DNA of 64,000 nucleotides from Sulfuricurvum sp. (GTDB lineage Bacteria > Campylobacterota > Campylobacteria > Campylobacterales > Sulfurimonadaceae), in assembly GCA_030694265.1 (NCBI GenBank), contig JAUXYP010000001.1:496001-560000 (forward strand). Reading direction: 5' to 3'. The position numbers and the translations under genes are program-made. The notes under the pieces are model-generated. The model was not told the origin of the DNA and did not search any database. It saw only the letters and a list, made by a program, of their open reading frames with translations. Positions 1 to 8,334 of this stretch are shown here, in pieces. Position 1 is the stretch's first letter; every line of letters starts with the position of its first letter.

Positions 1-2
1 TT

Positions 3-299
3 TATGATACGCTCTGCCATCCCTCACAGCTTTATGAAGCGTTTATTGAGGGGATAGTCGTATTTGTGATTATTTACGCTTACCGAGCTCGTAAAGCATT
101 CGAGGGAGAGTTAATACTTCTCTATGGATTTTTATATGGCATCGGACGGGCTAGCGTTGAATTTTACCGTGCACCCGATGCGCAAATCGGTTATATCGTA
201 GGTAATTGGATGACCTTGGGAATGGCACTAAGTTTAGCGATGGCAGTTTTTTCTATGGCTATTTGGTTCGTACTTCAAAAACGTATACAAAAGGTATGA
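3..299 (+). CDS. lgt: Prolipoprotein diacylglyceryl transferase, C-terminal fragment
   Basis: Inner-membrane enzyme that moves diacylglycerol from phosphatidylglycerol to the lipobox cysteine of prolipoproteins. The frame is open from base 3, before the GTG used by the ORF track, and reads HPSQLYEA followed by EG, the conserved Lgt signature. Further on come GxxRxxVEFYR and a last transmembrane segment. Only about the last 98 residues are present because the window edge cuts the gene. Its 3' end overlaps the convergent histidine kinase gene by 25 bases. Confidence 0.9.
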   Translation, partial: YDTLCHPSQLYEAFIEGIVVFVIIYAYRARKAFEGELILLYGFLYGIGRASVEFYRAPDAQIGYIVGNWMTLGMALSLAMAVFSMAIWFVLQKRIQKV

Positions 300-1480
300 A
301 CTCCTTCATCGTACGTGTAGTTGAGATGAAATCCATGCATTTCGCAAACAGCTTGTGCAATATACAGTCCCAAACCTAATCCTCCCTCGCTTCTTTCGGT
401 AACAAAAGCTTCCAGCGCTTCTTCTACAGGGCGCTTCAACGGCTCACCTTTATTTTGGATGCAAATACTTCGCTCGTCACACTTAATATGTATTGGTAAA
501 GAGGTTGCATGACGTACGGCATTATCAATAAGATTTTGCAACGCACTGGTAAAGAGTTCCTGATCAACGGTGATGAATTGATTGCATTGATAAGAGCTAA
601 TTTTCTCATGACGTATGACTAAGCGCTCAATTGCGGTTGTGATCATAGTTGCGATGGATACAGGGGTACGCTGCAGATGAAAAGCGTGCATTTTCTCTAT
701 CTGAGCCATTTGGATGATAAGATGTTCCATTCGTGAAAACAGTTTGCCTAGCAGGGTTGTGTTGGCACTGGGTTTTTCGAGTTCAACGATGAGTTTACCC
801 TTCATAATGGGGGTTTTGAGTTCATGCATAATGTTGCGTAAAAAGAGTTCTCTCGAAGATTTGAGTTTATCTTGCTTTTCCAATGCACGGTAAAAAGCAT
901 TGGATATGAGGGCAATTTCATCTTTTCCATTGCTGATGGTATGGGGTATTTTTTCACCTTCTCCATAGCACTTGATCTGTTCATAAAGATGTTTTAACGG
1001 TAACAAATTGCGCCATAGCAGCAAATACATACTGATCAGACCGCCCATAAGTGCAAAAAAGAAAAACCAAACAAAATAGTAAGTTTGATCTTCGGCAGTA
1101 TCACGATAAAACATCGTACAGTGTTTTCTTGCAAGAGCGTAGATAACTTTATTGTCCTGATGGTAAATCGATACCTGAATATTATTGAGACGGAGTTTCT
1201 CTTCTAAAAACGAGGGAAGGGTAAGACGTTTTGCTTTGGCGTCAATACCATTGATAGCTTGAAATCCTAAGATTTCGAGTTTGTGATTTTGCGTAAAACA
1301 GGTATGTTGCTGTATTTGTTCAAGCGCATTGGAAAGTTCTATGCAACGATGAACCAAAACCTGCTGTCGCTGTGTTTCTTGTTCTTGATAAGCTGAAGTT
1401 AATAGCAAAATTAAGACGATGGAAGCAATGATAAAAAAAGCGTGGAGTTTGAAAAAAACGGAATGACGACGAGCTATCAT
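275..1480 (-). CDS. Sensor histidine kinase, ArsS-like
   Basis: Membrane sensor kinase of the two-component pair with the upstream regulator. About 401 residues: transmembrane segment near 11-30, a periplasmic domain of about 100 residues with several cysteines, a second membrane segment near 137-160, HAMP-like linker, H-box with MHELKTP (His near 219), N-box NLIDNAVRHA and G-box GGLGLGLY. The phosphoacceptor region resembles Helicobacter ArsS, an acid-responsive kinase, but the ligand here is unknown. I chose the ATG at 1480 because it gives a 4-base ATGA overlap with the regulator stop; the longer track start would overlap the regulator by over 120 bases. It overlaps convergent lgt. Confidence 0.85.
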   Translation of the reverse strand: MIARRHSVFFKLHAFFIIASIVLILLLTSAYQEQETQRQQVLVHRCIELSNALEQIQQHTCFTQNHKLEILGFQAINGIDAKAKRLTLPSFLEEKLRLNNIQVSIYHQDNKVIYALARKHCTMFYRDTAEDQTYYFVWFFFFALMGGLISMYLLLWRNLLPLKHLYEQIKCYGEGEKIPHTISNGKDEIALISNAFYRALEKQDKLKSSRELFLRNIMHELKTPIMKGKLIVELEKPSANTTLLGKLFSRMEHLIIQMAQIEKMHAFHLQRTPVSIATMITTAIERLVIRHEKISSYQCNQFITVDQELFTSALQNLIDNAVRHATSLPIHIKCDERSICIQNKGEPLKRPVEEALEAFVTERSEGGLGLGLYIAQAVCEMHGFHLNYTYDEGVHTFCIRF

Positions 1481-2139
1481 AACGTGAACTGATATCCCAT
1501 ACCGCGTACTGAGCGTATGAGGGTAGGGTGTTTTGGATTGGGTTCTATTTTTTGGCGTATACGACTGATGAGGACGTCGATGCTGCGCTCTGAGCTTTCC
1601 CATTGGATTGAAACGGCATTGTTGGCGATAAAATCACGAGAGACGATTTGATGATGATGCTTGATCAAGAGTGCGAGAACCTCAAACTCTGCACGTGTCA
1701 AAGGTAGAAGCTGCCCCTCTTTGTAAATACCGGTTTCATCAACCCGAAACATCTCACTGCTTGCTTGTATCGTTTTACCACTGCTGCGCCGAAGAAGGCT
1801 TTGGATTCGGGCAACCAACTCACGCGGTTCATAGGGTTTTGGGAGATAGTCATCGGCGCCCAATTCGAGGGCAACTACTTTGTCTGTTAAATCACTGCGT
1901 GCAGAGGAAATGATGATGGGAATATCACTGCGTTCTCGTAAAATACGACAAACATCCAAGCCATCAATGTCAGGTAAAGTCAGATCTAATAATACTAAAT
2001 CATAGGATTCGATTGAAAGGGAATTAAGAGCGGATTGCGGATGGGCATAACTGATAACCTCCATACCAAAACGCTCCAGATATTGTCCGAGTAAATCGGA
2101 AATTTCCAGGTCGTCTTCGATGAGGAGGATTTTAATCAT
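1477..2139 (-). CDS. OmpR/PhoB-family response regulator, ArsR-like
   Basis: DNA-binding response regulator partnered with the following kinase. Residues 1-115 form a receiver with the acidic pair (EDD near 8-10), phosphoacceptor Asp52 in LLDLTLPD, and the Lys in YLPKPYEP. Residues 125-220 form a winged-helix Trans_reg_C domain ending in RSVRGMGYQFTL. The IISSARSD and DDYLPKPYEP stretches are very close to Helicobacter ArsR as I recall it. It lies 3 bases after the Cys/Met-rich CpxP-like gene, so all three genes look co-transcribed. Confidence 0.9.
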   Translation of the reverse strand: MIKILLIEDDLEISDLLGQYLERFGMEVISYAHPQSALNSLSIESYDLVLLDLTLPDIDGLDVCRILRERSDIPIIISSARSDLTDKVVALELGADDYLPKPYEPRELVARIQSLLRRSSGKTIQASSEMFRVDETGIYKEGQLLPLTRAEFEVLALLIKHHHQIVSRDFIANNAVSIQWESSERSIDVLISRIRQKIEPNPKHPTLIRSVRGMGYQFTL

Positions 2140-2142
2140 TCT

Positions 2143-2505
2143 CTATTTTTTATTGCAGTTTTTGCATCCCATACCAGCTGCAGGCATTTTCATCCCTTTT
2201 TTAGGACATGCTGCAGGTAGTGCCATATCGATTTTTTTTGCTTGTTCAGGAGTAAGAACAGCCATCATTTTCTCGTGCTGTTGATTGTGAAATGCTTTTC
2301 CATCTTCACGAATCTTTTGTACTTCTACTTTTTGTGCATCACTCAAACCCAATGCTTCTAGGCGTGGAGGAAGTTTTGAGGTATCGCACTGGCATTTTTG
2401 TCCCATACCGCCTTGACAGCCTCCATTCATCATCCCACCGTTCATAGGGCAAGCTAATAATACTGTAGCGCTGAGGGCAAGTGCTAATGCTAGAATCTTT
2501 TTCAT
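2143..2505 (-). CDS. Periplasmic Cys/Met-rich LTXXQ (Spy/CpxP-like) protein
   Basis: Small exported protein of 120 residues. It has an N-terminal signal peptide (MKKILALALALSATVLLA), a Met/Gly/Cys-rich stretch (PMNGGMMNGGCQGG), a helical LTXXQ-type core with LTPEQAKK, and a Cys/Lys tail (GCKNCNKK). Spy/CpxP proteins act as periplasmic chaperones or as metal- and stress-responsive modulators of sensor kinases. It is the first gene of an apparent operon with a response regulator and kinase, recalling cpxP beside cpxRA. Metal binding is inferred from the Met/Cys clusters; the metal is unknown. Confidence 0.75.
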   Translation of the reverse strand: MKKILALALALSATVLLACPMNGGMMNGGCQGGMGQKCQCDTSKLPPRLEALGLSDAQKVEVQKIREDGKAFHNQQHEKMMAVLTPEQAKKIDMALPAACPKKGMKMPAAGMGCKNCNKK

Positions 2506-2586
2506 GGTATTCTCCGTCTTTTTATATTTGAATAACGTATCATAATCTATTTTTTAAAATTTTAGGACAACACTATGTTAACGATA

Positions 2587-3594
2587 TTAATCAATCAGGG
2601 ATAATGGTGGATGCTCTAATTTTAGCAACTCATAGGTTTTGGACGTTGCAAGACGGCCGCGCGAAGTTCGCTCCAAATACCCATTAGCGAGAAGATAGGG
2701 TTCAAGGACATCCTCAATAGTCCCTTCATCTTCACTCAGTGCCGCTGCAATAGTGCTTAATCCCATGGCCCGCCCATTGGCATCCATAAGAAGTTTTAGT
2801 AGACGAATGTCCATTTCATCAAATCCATGTGCATTGATTCCCAATTGATTGAGTGCATACTGCGATCGTTCAAATAAAATGCTGCCTTCGTTTGCAACTT
2901 CGGCAAAATCACGGACCCGTTTTAACAGTCGTAATGCGATACGTGGAGTTCCCCTTGAGCGTTTTGCAATTTCAAGAGCCGCTTGCTTATCGATGGTTTT
3001 ACCCAGTTTTACAGATGCTTGGATAATAATTGTACACAGTTCTTCTGGAGTGTAAAATTGGAGGCGAAAATTCATACCGAATCGATCACGCAGCGGATTT
3101 GAGAGCATTCCGGCACGCGTTGTTGCTCCAATCAGGGTAAAGCGTGGCAGATCAATTTTCACCGTCTGGGCAGCGGGGCCAGAACCTATAATAATATCGA
3201 GACGAAAATCTTCCATGGAGGGGTAAAGTATCTCTTCAACTGCAGGAGAGAGGCGATGTATCTCATCGATAAAAAGGATATCACCCTCTTCAAGATTGGT
3301 CAGTAAAGCTGCCAAATCACCGCTTTTTTCAATCATTGGTGCCGCAGTAACTTTGATATTACTTCCCATTTCATTGGCAATGATGAGGGCAAGGGTCGTT
3401 TTTCCTAAACCCGGAGGGCCGTAAAAGAGGACATGGTCGAGGGCTTCATTACGTTTACTGCTGGCTTCTATAAATACGCCTAGATTTTTTTTAATTTGCT
3501 CTTGACCGATGTAGTCTTGCCATGCGCTAGGGCGCAACGATATTTCAGTTGCCTCTTCAGCTGTAAATTTTTCGATTTCTATGATGCGCTCCAC
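2587..3594 (-). CDS. ruvB: Holliday junction branch migration DNA helicase RuvB
   Basis: AAA+ motor of the RuvAB complex that drives branch migration of Holliday junctions. 335 residues, a normal length. Walker A is [11 protein letters not shown] (near residue 60), Walker B is LFIDEIHRL, and the sensor/arginine-finger stretch [18 protein letters not shown] is intact. A winged-helix C-terminus follows, with the typical RTSRGRLAT motif. It lies 12 bases downstream of panB on the same strand and is probably co-transcribed with it. Confidence 0.97.
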   Translation of the reverse strand: MERIIEIEKFTAEEATEISLRPSAWQDYIGQEQIKKNLGVFIEASSKRNEALDHVLFYGPPGLGKTTLALIIANEMGSNIKVTAAPMIEKSGDLAALLTNLEEGDILFIDEIHRLSPAVEEILYPSMEDFRLDIIIGSGPAAQTVKIDLPRFTLIGATTRAGMLSNPLRDRFGMNFRLQFYTPEELCTIIIQASVKLGKTIDKQAALEIAKRSRGTPRIALRLLKRVRDFAEVANEGSILFERSQYALNQLGINAHGFDEMDIRLLKLLMDANGRAMGLSTIAAALSEDEGTIEDVLEPYLLANGYLERTSRGRLATSKTYELLKLEHPPLSLID

Positions 3595-3606
3595 TACATC
3601 AACCTT

Positions 3607-4395
3607 TTAATAAATGTAGTTTTCATCGGGAAACTTTCGGTCTTTGACCTCTTGGGCATAAGTTGCTGTTGCCTCTTTGACCATTTTTGCACCATTGGCG
3701 TATTGCTTTACAAATTTAGGGACAAAAGCTTCATACAGCCCTAACATATCGGAAAAAACCAAGACTTGACCATCGACACTGTTTCCTGCACCGATACCTA
3801 TGACGGGTATCGATACACTTTGTGCAACGCGTGCGGCAACATCGGCTTTTACCCCTTCGATAACAATGATAAAAGCACCTGCTTCTTCGATTGCACGAGC
3901 ATCAGCGATCAGTGAAAGTGCATCGTCTTCTGTTTTTCCTTTGACTTTGTAGCCTCCCTCAGCTCGAACGCTTTGTGGCAGCAGACCAATATGCCCGCAT
4001 ACGGCAATGCCGTTTTGCGTTAGATGCTTTACAAGGTGGGCTTTATTAGCTCCCCCCTCGATTTTTATGGCATCAGCTTGGGTTTCTTGATAAACACGAA
4101 GAGCATTTGCAAATGCCGTTTTTTCATCGATATAGGTGCCAAAAGGCATATCGCAAATAACAAAGGTATTAGGAGCACCTTTACAAACGGCACTGGTATG
4201 ATAAATCATATGATCCATCGTAGCACTGAGGGTATCCGTATTACCGCCAAAGCTCATAGTCAGACTGTCACCAACGAGCAATATATCGGCACTCTCTTCA
4301 AACAGTCGGGCAAACAAAGCGTCATAGGCTGTAATCATGACCAACGGATCGCCGTTTTTACGTTTTACAATGCTGCTTATTGATAGTTTTTTCAT
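3607..4395 (-). CDS. panB: 3-methyl-2-oxobutanoate hydroxymethyltransferase PanB
   Basis: Cytosolic enzyme that adds a hydroxymethyl group from methylene-tetrahydrofolate to alpha-ketoisovalerate, the first step of pantothenate and CoA synthesis. 262 residues, the normal length. It shows MITAYDALFA near the N-terminus, the GDSLTMSFGG metal/substrate loop, IKIEGG, CGHIGLLPQS and IGIGAG motifs of the family. It forms a two-gene unit with ruvB. Confidence 0.97.
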   Translation of the reverse strand: MKKLSISSIVKRKNGDPLVMITAYDALFARLFEESADILLVGDSLTMSFGGNTDTLSATMDHMIYHTSAVCKGAPNTFVICDMPFGTYIDEKTAFANALRVYQETQADAIKIEGGANKAHLVKHLTQNGIAVCGHIGLLPQSVRAEGGYKVKGKTEDDALSLIADARAIEEAGAFIIVIEGVKADVAARVAQSVSIPVIGIGAGNSVDGQVLVFSDMLGLYEAFVPKFVKQYANGAKMVKEATATYAQEVKDRKFPDENYIY

Positions 4396-4499
4396 AATTA
4401 GCCTAATGTGTACATAATTGAGATAGATAGTTTAGCGAAAACTTTTATGGCCTGCGCTTTTATAGGCATTTTGAATATGGATATTAAAGAAAACAGAGG

Positions 4500-4505
4500 T
4501 ATAAT
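4500..4505 (+). promoter_or_regulatory. Putative -10 box for the Hpt-trpA operon
   Basis: TATAAT lies 25 bases before the chosen Hpt start at 4531 and is followed by an AGGAG ribosome-binding site at 4516-4520. Its position inside the longer track ORF argues that translation starts at 4531, not 4408. Confidence 0.55.
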
Positions 4506-4530
4506 TCCCGCACATAGGAGTTCAGAACAC

Positions 4531-4935
4531 ATGGGTATTCGCAGCGATCTGGAAAAGAATTTTGATTTTGAGATTATAGATGAATTTCTCGATCATTATT
4601 CGATGATGGTTGAGATTATGGAACCTTTGATTGTTGAGTTGGGTAACATAAACCGTTATCATCGCAGTATCGAGGAATTGTTTCGAATTTTTCATAATAT
4701 CAAATCTGCATCAGGGTATTTGCAAATAGCCTCTATGGTGCGTTTAGCAACGTTGGTTGAAGATGCGTTTGAACAGCTAAGAGATCGTGATACAGTGGTA
4801 AATGAAGAGACGATTACATGGTTAATCAGTATTTCAGATGTGTTTATGCAGTGGCAAGAAGATTTCAAAATGGACAATGAACTAACAAAAATTCATTTTT
4901 CACTATTAATATTACCTGATATGGAGAAAGCGTGA
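4531..4935 (+). CDS. Hpt-domain phosphotransfer protein
   Basis: A 134-residue, all-helical protein with the histidine phosphotransfer signature FHNIKSASGYL (His near residue 55). It probably relays phosphate between a hybrid kinase and a receiver, but no partner is adjacent. I chose the ATG at 4531 because it has an AGGAG site 10 bases upstream and a TATAAT box just before that. The longer ORF (4408) starts inside the presumed promoter and has a low-complexity N-terminus. The stop codon overlaps the GTG start of trpA (GTGA), so the two are translationally coupled. Confidence 0.75.
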   Translation: MGIRSDLEKNFDFEIIDEFLDHYSMMVEIMEPLIVELGNINRYHRSIEELFRIFHNIKSASGYLQIASMVRLATLVEDAFEQLRDRDTVVNEETITWLISISDVFMQWQEDFKMDNELTKIHFSLLILPDMEKA

Positions 4936-5672
4936 AGCACCTAGTAGCTTACATAACTGCGGGATATCCCGACACACAATTTACGATTGATTTGGCTTTA
5001 GCATTGGGGCAAAACGGCGTTGATACGCTGGAACTTGGCGTTCCTTTTTCAGATCCAGTAGCCGATGGTCCGGTCATTGAAGAGGCCAATGAGCGTTCTT
5101 TGGCAAACGGCTTTCGTTTTGCCGATATTTTGACTATTTCCGAAGCCATTGCCCCTTCCATCGATACGTTATGGATGGGTTATTTTAATCCGTTTTATCA
5201 GTTTGGTATGGAAAAATTACTCGACCGTGCAAAACAAATCGGTGTTAATGGATTGATCATTCCCGATGTTCCGTACGAAGAAGCGCTTGCCTATCACGAT
5301 CTTTTTGAAAATCGCTCTTTGGCAAATATCTCTTTTGTCGCTCCAACAGACAGTGAAGATCGTATAGCTACTATCACAGCCAATGCGCGCAAGTTTATTT
5401 ACCTTGTAGCGTATGCGGGGATTACCGGAAGCGGTAAGGCTGAGGATTTGGGTGCAGTGCTTTCGATGATTAAGCGCCATTCTCAGACACCTGTTTACGT
5501 CGGATTCGGTGTAAACGAGGCAACGGCACGTGAAAAAGTGCAGGGGGCCGATGGTGTTATCGTTGGTTCTGCAATAGTCAATGTGTTATTGGACGACACC
5601 CTCAACCACACGCAAAAAATTGCCAAATGTTGTGAGATTACCCGAAATATTAAATCAATAATAAACGACTAA
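4932..5672 (+). CDS. trpA: Tryptophan synthase alpha subunit
   Basis: Cleaves indole-3-glycerol phosphate to indole and glyceraldehyde 3-phosphate; the indole passes to TrpB. 246 residues, slightly shorter than enteric TrpA (about 268). The catalytic Glu is in LELGVPFSDP and the Asp in VADGPVIEEAN; the phosphate-binding loops VAYAGITG and VGFGV are present. The start is GTG and overlaps the Hpt stop. trpB is not adjacent, so the trp genes are dispersed here. Confidence 0.95.
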   Translation: MKHLVAYITAGYPDTQFTIDLALALGQNGVDTLELGVPFSDPVADGPVIEEANERSLANGFRFADILTISEAIAPSIDTLWMGYFNPFYQFGMEKLLDRAKQIGVNGLIIPDVPYEEALAYHDLFENRSLANISFVAPTDSEDRIATITANARKFIYLVAYAGITGSGKAEDLGAVLSMIKRHSQTPVYVGFGVNEATAREKVQGADGVIVGSAIVNVLLDDTLNHTQKIAKCCEITRNIKSIIND

Positions 5673-5700
5673 TATTCAAGTCGCTATAAAGAAATGGAAC

Positions 5701-6585
5701 ATGCGGATGCATTGGTATGCTCTGCTGCTTTTCTATACGGCTTTACAGGCCAATGACACGCTTTATGAAGCACTGATACGGCCACAAATGCAATCAGACA
5801 GTGTTCGACAGCTCCCATTTTCACCTGTTTTCAACTGCATGCAATCTATCCCTTTATTACCACAAAATCAGGATTATGTTCCCATCCAGATCAATGTTAA
5901 TAATTCCTTAGCACCCAGGTATGGTCCTATTGTAGATGATACGATTTATCTTCAAGGAGTGATGCTCTCAACGATAGGAGCACTTTCATTGATGCCAGAA
6001 AGTGTCACAAACTGGAGTGGGGCTAAACTCAAAGATAAAAGCCTTTGGACCCGTTGGAAGGAGCATGTTTCATCCAGACCGGTATGGGATGATGATGCTT
6101 GGACTATTAATTATATTGGACATCCCATCTCAGGTGCCTATTACTATACGATGGCACGTAATGATGGTATGAGCATATCTGAATCGGCGGCTTTTTCTAC
6201 TCTGATGTCGACATTTTTTTGGGAATACGGGTATGAAGCGTTTTCAGAGATTCCATCAATACAAGACATCATTCTTACACCGCTTATTGGATCGCTATTA
6301 GGAGAACAGTTGTTTGTCTTACAGCACAAACTCGATGAAAATGGAGGGAATGTATGGGGATCGAAAAGAGCAGGGGATATCGCCTATTTCCTGATTGATC
6401 CACTGGGACATATCGCTGATGGGCTTAAGCTCATTTTACTGTCGTGCGGTTTTGATGCAAAAGTGACGATGAATATCCGTACATATCCGCATGCATTCGG
6501 TGTAAGAGAGATTCCAGTTCCGACAATGCAAGATAATATATTAAACAGTGAACGTGAATACGGTTTTGTCATCACGATTGAATAA
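5701..6585 (+). CDS. DUF3943 domain protein, exported
   Basis: 294 residues with an N-terminal hydrophobic signal-like segment (WYALLLFYTALQA). The central part carries the DUF3943 pattern: NYIGHPISGAYYYTMAR, then SFFWEYGYEAFSEIPSIQDIILTPLIG-type segments (as read: FFWEYGYEAF, PSIQDI) and GEQLF. Members are predicted outer-membrane or periplasmic proteins of unknown role in Proteobacteria and Bacteroidetes. It stands alone between trpA and ssrA. Function unknown. Confidence 0.7.
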   Translation: MRMHWYALLLFYTALQANDTLYEALIRPQMQSDSVRQLPFSPVFNCMQSIPLLPQNQDYVPIQINVNNSLAPRYGPIVDDTIYLQGVMLSTIGALSLMPESVTNWSGAKLKDKSLWTRWKEHVSSRPVWDDDAWTINYIGHPISGAYYYTMARNDGMSISESAAFSTLMSTFFWEYGYEAFSEIPSIQDIILTPLIGSLLGEQLFVLQHKLDENGGNVWGSKRAGDIAYFLIDPLGHIADGLKLILLSCGFDAKVTMNIRTYPHAFGVREIPVPTMQDNILNSEREYGFVITIE

Positions 6586-6613
6586 TTGATAGTTTATTTT
6601 TACGCTAATAAGC

Positions 6614-6619
6614 TATAAT
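6614..6619 (+). promoter_or_regulatory. Putative -10 box for ssrA
   Basis: TATAAT lies 19 bases before the first base of mature tmRNA. No well-spaced -35 box is visible (a TTGATA is 22 bases upstream), which is usual for epsilonproteobacterial vegetative promoters. Confidence 0.5.
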
Positions 6620-6637
6620 TTCGTATTCTCTTCTTTT

Positions 6638-7009
6638 GGGGCTGACATGGCTTCGACGGGAGCGGGATGCTTTAGGTTGCATGCCGGACTGAGCACCTCC
6701 GTTATACGGCTCACACTTGCTTAAACGCAAACAATACTAATTACCGTCCTGCTTACGCTGTAGCGTAAGTTTTAATTTAATTTAGGACTGCTCTGCCATT
6801 CTATGCTATAACTGAATGGAATTGGAGTATAACCCCCGTGATAGCTATATTCCTGGAATGTCTCGGACAGGAATGAATTTAGAGGATTGGGCGATGTAGC
6901 TTTGCACGTTGTGCGATAGTCGTCTGAAATTCAAACAACGTCTCTAAGCATGTAGACGCCTCTTGTGGCCCGTTTTCGGACTGCGGTTCGATTCCGCACA
7001 GCTCCACCA
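6638..7009 (+). ncRNA. ssrA: tmRNA (transfer-messenger RNA)
   Basis: Rescues stalled ribosomes together with SmpB and tags the nascent chain for proteolysis. The 5' end GGGGCTGACATGG and the 3' end GCGGTTCGATTCCGC-AGCTCC-ACCA form the tRNA-like domain: the acceptor GGGGCU pairs with AGCUCC, and the T-arm and encoded CCA are present. The tag reading frame starts at GCA 6727 and ends at TAA 6766, giving ANNTNYRPAYAVA. One-piece tmRNA, about 372 nt. Confidence 0.97.
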
Positions 7010-7138
7010 ATAACTCCCTCTTTTTCGGACTTTTAATTCATTTTAAACACTATAATAAAACATCGTAAAAATAAAATAGCCTTTTAAGCAGTATAGTCCT
7101 ACACTTTCAGCAAATTTCATCACATTTAGGAACTTCCA

Positions 7139-7489
7139 TTGACCTACTATATAACAAAGCTCATTATCACAACGATTTTGATTGTTTTAATATCTGAAAT
7201 ATCCAAAAGAAGCAGTTTGGTAGGTGCGCTATTGGCGGCTATCCCACTCGTGTCAATATTGGCTATGACATGGATGTATGTGGATACCGATAGTAGTACC
7301 AGTGCCGTTGAATTTTCAAATAGAATTATTTGGTTAATCGCTCCATCGATGACATTGTTTATCATCTTCCCTATCTTGATAAAAAAAGGGGTAGGTTTTT
7401 ACCCGAGTATGGGTGTGGCAATTATTGCGACTGTTACTGCGTATTATTTGATGATTCTAATGTTAGGAAAATTTGGGATCAAGTTGTAA
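7139..7489 (+). CDS. DUF3147-family membrane protein
   Basis: 116 residues, nearly all membrane: four hydrophobic segments at about 3-20, 28-46, 63-82 and 89-110. The pattern SEISKRSSLVGALLAAIPLVSILA matches the DUF3147 family as I recall it, small integral membrane proteins of unknown function. The start is TTG with weak ribosome-binding potential (AGGAAC upstream). No operon partner is evident; the lipoprotein gene follows after 37 bases with its own TATAAT. Confidence 0.6.
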   Translation: MTYYITKLIITTILIVLISEISKRSSLVGALLAAIPLVSILAMTWMYVDTDSSTSAVEFSNRIIWLIAPSMTLFIIFPILIKKGVGFYPSMGVAIIATVTAYYLMILMLGKFGIKL

Positions 7490-7500
7490 ACTAGAATAGA

Positions 7501-7506
7501 TATAAT
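7501..7506 (+). promoter_or_regulatory. Putative -10 box for the lipoprotein gene
   Basis: TATAAT lies 20 bases before the TTG start at 7527, followed by an AAAAGGA ribosome-binding site. The spacing allows a very short leader. Confidence 0.45.
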
Positions 7507-7526
7507 TTCTAAAAAAGGAAATTGTA

Positions 7527-8324
7527 TTGAAGCACTCGCTACTCTTTTTATTCATACTATTTATTTTTGCTGGTTGTACCACAGCTCCAATACCTTCGGT
7601 ACAAAAATCATGTATCAATGGCGAAAGATTAAATGCATATGGATTTAATCATTTAGAACAAGTAGGCAAAGTATTGCGGGAAGAGAAACAAAACAATAAA
7701 TCTTTTGAAATTAGTATGTTCTTGTTAAGTAAGACCGTAACTGAGTATTCTGATATGTTTAAATCAAGTGCTCAAATCAGCAATGTAGCACGATTTCTCC
7801 CGATCCCCTATGCCGGAGAGGTGTGTACTACGACGAAGCTAATCTCAAAAACCGCCCTCAATCTTGGGCAAGCTGCAAATGCATTTAATCAATACAAACT
7901 AAGTTCCAATACGTTTTTAGATGAATTTGAAAAACTCAATCGAACGACGGCTACATCAGCAGAGATTTCAAAACTGGCCGTATATGGGGATACTAGATTG
8001 CTCTCGGATGCGAGAAATTTAGAAGTTTCATTAAAAGAGATCTCTGAATCAACCGTTGCAATGGCGTCTACAATGCAGTGTATTTCTGAAGCATTGGAAA
8101 CCACTAACGGCTATGTTAATAATATGAAAAATTACGTAGGTATGAAGAATGATGTAAGTGCAGAAGATAAGGGAAAAGTGGTCAAAAATCGTAGTTCTAT
8201 GATTACATCATTGACTCAACTGAACCAAAAAATAGGGTTGCTTGCAAAAAGTGGACAAGTGTATCGATACAATATTGCTAAAGCTCGAGTATATTCGGAA
8301 CTAGCGCTTGAATTAGGAAAATAG
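7527..8324 (+). CDS. Putative lipoprotein, coiled-coil
   Basis: 265 residues starting at TTG after AAAAGGA. The first 17 residues form a lipoprotein signal ending in the lipobox FAGC, so Cys17 would be lipidated. The rest is mostly helical and rich in Ser, Glu and Asn, with two further cysteines (EVCTTT and MQCISE). I do not recognise a named domain. Its gene converges on the EAL-HDOD gene with only 10 bases between the stops. Confidence 0.6.
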   Translation: MKHSLLFLFILFIFAGCTTAPIPSVQKSCINGERLNAYGFNHLEQVGKVLREEKQNNKSFEISMFLLSKTVTEYSDMFKSSAQISNVARFLPIPYAGEVCTTTKLISKTALNLGQAANAFNQYKLSSNTFLDEFEKLNRTTATSAEISKLAVYGDTRLLSDARNLEVSLKEISESTVAMASTMQCISEALETTNGYVNNMKNYVGMKNDVSAEDKGKVVKNRSSMITSLTQLNQKIGLLAKSGQVYRYNIAKARVYSELALELGK

Positions 8325-8334
8325 AATATATATT

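Noticed and set aside
275-1603. Long histidine kinase start at 1603
   Set aside because: It would overlap the response regulator by 127 bases and adds a basic non-conserved leader; the ATG at 1480 gives an ATGA overlap and a normal first membrane segment.
6586-6637. -35 box TTGATA for ssrA
   Set aside because: The spacing to TATAAT is 22 bases, too long for a functional pair.
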